Source of the DNA: Progne subis subis
Taxonomy: Eukaryota > Chordata > Aves > Passeriformes > Hirundinidae
DNA length: 64,000 nt
Reading direction: 5' to 3'
Assembly (NCBI GenBank): GCA_022316685.1
Contig: JAKJHU010000075.1
Coordinates: forward strand, 2,914,501 to 2,978,500
Below are positions 60,301 to 64,000 of this stretch, in pieces. The notes beneath the pieces are model-generated. The model had not been told where the DNA came from. It made no database searches and saw only the letters and a program-made list of their open reading frames with translations. Position numbers and translations under genes: made by a program. Every line of letters begins with the position of its first letter. The stretch's first letter is position 1.

Positions 60301-63300
60301 TAATTGAAACAGTTACTTAAGAATCTTGTATTTTATTGGTTTAAATGGTTTTCAACACACCAGGAGTTAGAATATGATTATAGATTAAAGGAGCATAACT
60401 GTTTTTTACTGATTCTTTTTCTCCATTTGATGAATTATTCCTAAATAATAAGTTAGAGCAACAATCTTTATTTTTTAAAAGTATTTAAATGGCAAACAAG
60501 AAAAATTATTTGAATGGCAAAATGTTGATTTGGGTCTATCAGAGAGTAAAAAATAAGTATTTAAAATTGAACATCTCTGTCATGTAATGGCCTCCTATTA
60601 GCAATATACTAGGGTGGCTAACAGAGATATCAAATTTTCATTAAAACCATCTTTTAAAGCCTCTTAGGTAACTTTACTGCCCTGAACATTGAAAAAAAAA
60701 AGAAATTTATATGAGGAAATTATGTTCAATATTAAAGAAAATCCAAGAATAAAAGAAAATTAAATGATAGCCGCAAAGATATCCAGGATCTGAAATTTTT
60801 CAATCTCTTTTCCCTTGTACAGCCTAAAAGTAAAAATAGAAAATCTGCATTGGTATAATTCATTGTAATTGCACTGAAGTTGGATTTACACCCACTGGTT
60901 TTAAGCTTTGGATCTCTGCTGTACAGCTCTCATTCCATTTGTCTTCATCCTTACACCAGTTCTCCTAACCCTTCCTCTTACACATTCCTGCTTACAATGA
61001 AAAGTGGTAGAAAACTTTCACTGTACATGACCAGATTCTGCAGACACTAACACATAAATAATTTTTGCTGCTCAGAGAAACTGAATACAGAATAAGGACA
61101 GAACAACCTAGAGAAACATTTTCCAGCATTTGTGTTTTCCATCCCCTTTGTTTCTTGAAGAGACCGGACCTTATTTTTCTGTGGACACTGGCAACTTTAA
61201 AGACACCTACTGCCTATCTTTAATACAATGAATATTCAAGATCAAAAGCTGGATGAGAGATTCCATATGCAACATTGCAGTGGTAGGAAACAAAAAACAC
61301 CTTCATAATGAAAAACAATGTACAAGGTGTTTTTTCTACAACTAATATTTCACACAGTAAGGTTTTTTCAGATTGAGAGACTCCGAGTTATTTTTTGCTA
61401 ATGGCAATTAAAACACTATAAAACTATCCATATTCTCAATTCATATTCTCAAATAGAAGGTGTTCTTAATTTTTGGACTTTCTCTATGAAAAATAGTGGG
61501 TTTCACAAAACCTCATGTATTTTCCTACACTGATAAGCCAGTGGCAACACATGTTGCCATACCACAGGATATAGCAGTGAAGAATCGTATCTTTCATTCT
61601 CTTGCCTAATCAAACACACAGAACTTTTGTCTTGTAAACATAAATTTAACATTGTCTGCTGAAGCAAGAGAAAATCTATCTGCTGGTAACATTAAATCTA
61701 ATGCAACGGCGCATGGGCCATAAAGGGCAGCTTAAATTTATATATTCCATAATAACCAGGGTAAAGAAACAGCAATGTTAACATGCAAAACCTTTTCTAC
61801 AAATGGATGTGAAGAAACAGTATAGCTCAGATCTACGTATCATGGTCAATAACCCCAAACAAGTAATTTTTGCCTTACCATAGTTTCATTATATGGATAT
61901 TTTGTTCTATAATTAATGCTGCAGGAGTGAAAATTAACAATGAAATGGAGATAATTAACAAAACGTACAACAATTTGTAGATAGAATAAATGCTTAATGA
62001 AAAGCAGCTCTTAAAATGGCTTCACTATAGACAGTAGAAATGGTATTTCTCTCAGAATTTGTGTAAAAATGTTTTGTTATTTCTAAAACTCTTAAACATC
62101 CCCAAGACAGCAATATCTCTCCACAAAAGTTAATTGAAAGTGTATTATGGCTCATTCCCCAAATCATAATATTCACTAAGACCGTTGAAAAATTGGAGAG
62201 GAAGCAAATTATTTTTTTTCTTTTCATCATTTGATAATATGCTGATGAGTCTTCTTTCGTGCAAATTGAAAACTATTTTTTTTTTGTTTCTTAGGAGATA
62301 AACGGGGATGTTTAATGTTACTTAAGATAACACCAGATTTCTAGGATGTGGATTGCCTTAAGGTCATCTTATCTCATCAATTTATTACACATGATAAAAT
62401 TAATCCTATCATTGTCACATAATTCTGTTTTGAAAGGTAAGTCAATCTTCAGTGCTGAACACATTGTACTACTCAACAGTACTCAGAAAAACCTTCTAGG
62501 CCAAGTGTTGTGTGAGGATAACAGCCCATCAAGTTCCCATGGATACTCATAACGCATGAAGACCCAAAGGTCGATGGGTCATGAGAAAAACGTTACCAAC
62601 CTGAAGAGTACGGCTGCTAAATCTGTGAAAAGTTCCCAAGAACAACTGTGGTGCTTGAGTGGCTGGAGGTCATGAGGTCATGAGAATTTGGGGGGCTCAT
62701 GCATAGTGAAGTCCACCCTTAGAGCCCACCAACTTCATTCTAACTAGGCCTCACATATTACACGTTCATGTATTACAACTGGATTACCTCTTCAGCAACA
62801 CCAGGATGTCAACAAAGTCTCAACCAGCCACTGTGGCCTAGAAATGACGCCTCCTGAAAGATAAGGTATCTACCATGAGGTTATCATGGAAATGTCCTTC
62901 TTTTACACAGACAACATAATTTCCACAATGTATATAAAATGTTTTTCAGAGCAAATGCATGTAAATATAAGGAGCCATAAGCTCTGAGGAAATCACTGAA
63001 TAACTCAAGTGTTATCTTTGCAAGAAAAGATAAACACCCCAAACCAAAACTTTCTTATACAGCACATACCTTTTAGTCTCGCCATCATAATTGGCTTCAT
63101 CATTTGCTCATATAGCAACTCTGTCTGAAGCACCCAAAAATATTACTAAGAGTTATAGACTAATTTTCCAAATTCGGAGAAGAACTTGATTTAGAGAGAT
63201 GATCAGCCCTCCTTGTCACCATGACCTTGCTGGATAAACACACTGTTCTGGACCGGTTGTCACCATGCTACTCCCAGCTCTGCTTCCCCACTGGGTACTG

Positions 63301-64000
63301 TGGGATGGGGCTTTGATAATGGAGGGCCAAGACTTCCTTTTTCCATCCTCAGCTCCTGGTTACTTCACTTGGTTGCACCCTAACCATAAAACCTGTTAGG
63401 AAAAGGAACTGGGATAGCATGCCTTTTGACCATAGGAATTGACTATTTCAGGGCTGTTCAGGTAATTAAAAATGGATGAGAGTGAACAATCACCTGATCT
63501 CAGTGGAGTCCTCTGATAGCAGCCAGATAATTTCCTTCTTTCTCAAGGACAAAAGTTATTGTACGATACTGCCTTGAGAATCTAAGGCAGCACTTTGGAA
63601 AAAGACTTGAGATGGATATAGGTGTTCTCAATGTCATTCATGTTAAATATCAGATTGCAGATGCATCTTTTATTTATCAGCATTGTTTCTGTTTGAGCTG
63701 AAATAGCAGTAAGGATATGTCCACAAGTTTTAAATGACAAAAAATTCCTGTCATGTGGCAACCAATTGAAAGGTCAGTGTTACTTGAATACAGAAGTCTC
63801 AAGTCTTTAATACATTTCCAATGTTTTACCGTTTCACTTGGTTCATTAGAAAAGCCTGTAAAGGCGTAAATGTCCATAAAAAATTAAGATCTCTGTAACT
63901 GTGTCACCGAGACACACAAAGCAGTCACACGCAGACAAATATTTTGCAAAGCAGAGATTCTTCCAGATCCCAGCTCCTGCTGAGAGAGCGGAGAGAGGAG
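57383..64000. other. AT-rich intergenic DNA to the window end
   Basis: No gene recognised. T runs lie near 59949 and 62277. A pyrimidine tract ending in CAG near 59155 precedes a short open stretch but no exon is supported. The patch 62550-62880 is less AT-rich and contains GACCCA/TGGGTC inverted repeats (62561-62580). The final 60 bases turn purine- and GC-richer, and what they belong to cannot be told from this window. Confidence 0.45.

Noticed and set aside
1..64000. Bacterial-type features (operons, CRISPR arrays, ribosome binding sites)
   Set aside because: Base composition, LINE and LTR content and lack of dense coding show vertebrate nuclear DNA; such features are not expected or seen.

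Overview
The window looks like vertebrate, and specifically avian (probably songbird), nuclear DNA. It is AT-rich and gene-poor, with many A/T homopolymer runs and microsatellites. It carries several 5'-truncated CR1 LINE fragments, three of which keep the typical bird CR1 3' tail, and LTR elements that make 6-bp target duplications. The bird assignment is inferred from these repeats; species was not determined. No complete host protein-coding gene could be supported.

The main object is an endogenous retrovirus on the + strand at 16763-24869. It has two LTRs of 713 and 714 bp (about 1% different by eye), a 6-bp target duplication (cccacc) on both sides, a PBS with an imperfect tRNA-Lys-like match, a consensus splice donor, gag, a single pro-pol frame, an env remnant and a polypurine tract. 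pro-pol is uninterrupted for 1,209 codons and keeps the recognisable catalytic residues of protease, RT, RNase H and integrase. It follows gag through a canonical -1 slippery heptamer, A AAA AAC, one codon before the gag stop. gag is broken: a stop at codon 13, a frame change in a very GC-rich proline-coding insert, a second frame change in CA, and a stop after the MHR. env has lost nearly all of SU and most of TM; a signal-peptide-like segment is joined out of frame to the membrane anchor and tail. This copy therefore could not make particles by itself, although its pol frame is open.

The most unusual stretch is the GC-rich block at about 18250-18960 inside gag. It reads as proline-rich protein, but it also holds a cluster of motifs typical of vertebrate CpG-island promoters: E-box, YY1, GC boxes, NRF1-like, CRE, RFX X-box and ETS. 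It may be an expanded Gag linker, a captured host promoter, or both.

Three solo LTRs with perfect 6-bp target duplications lie at 32055-32742 (+, same family as the provirus), 34923-35635 (+) and 56714-57376 (-). The last two form a related second family. Two further old LTR-like stretches (about 43795-44110 and 54237-54600, both -) are tentative. CR1 fragments lie near 640-910, 12740-13060, 29267-29520, 34455-34770 and 56325-56672 (all -) and at 27391-27912 (+). The remainder is unannotated AT-rich DNA with simple repeats. A possible terminal exon of a small membrane protein lies at 1251-1371 on the minus strand.
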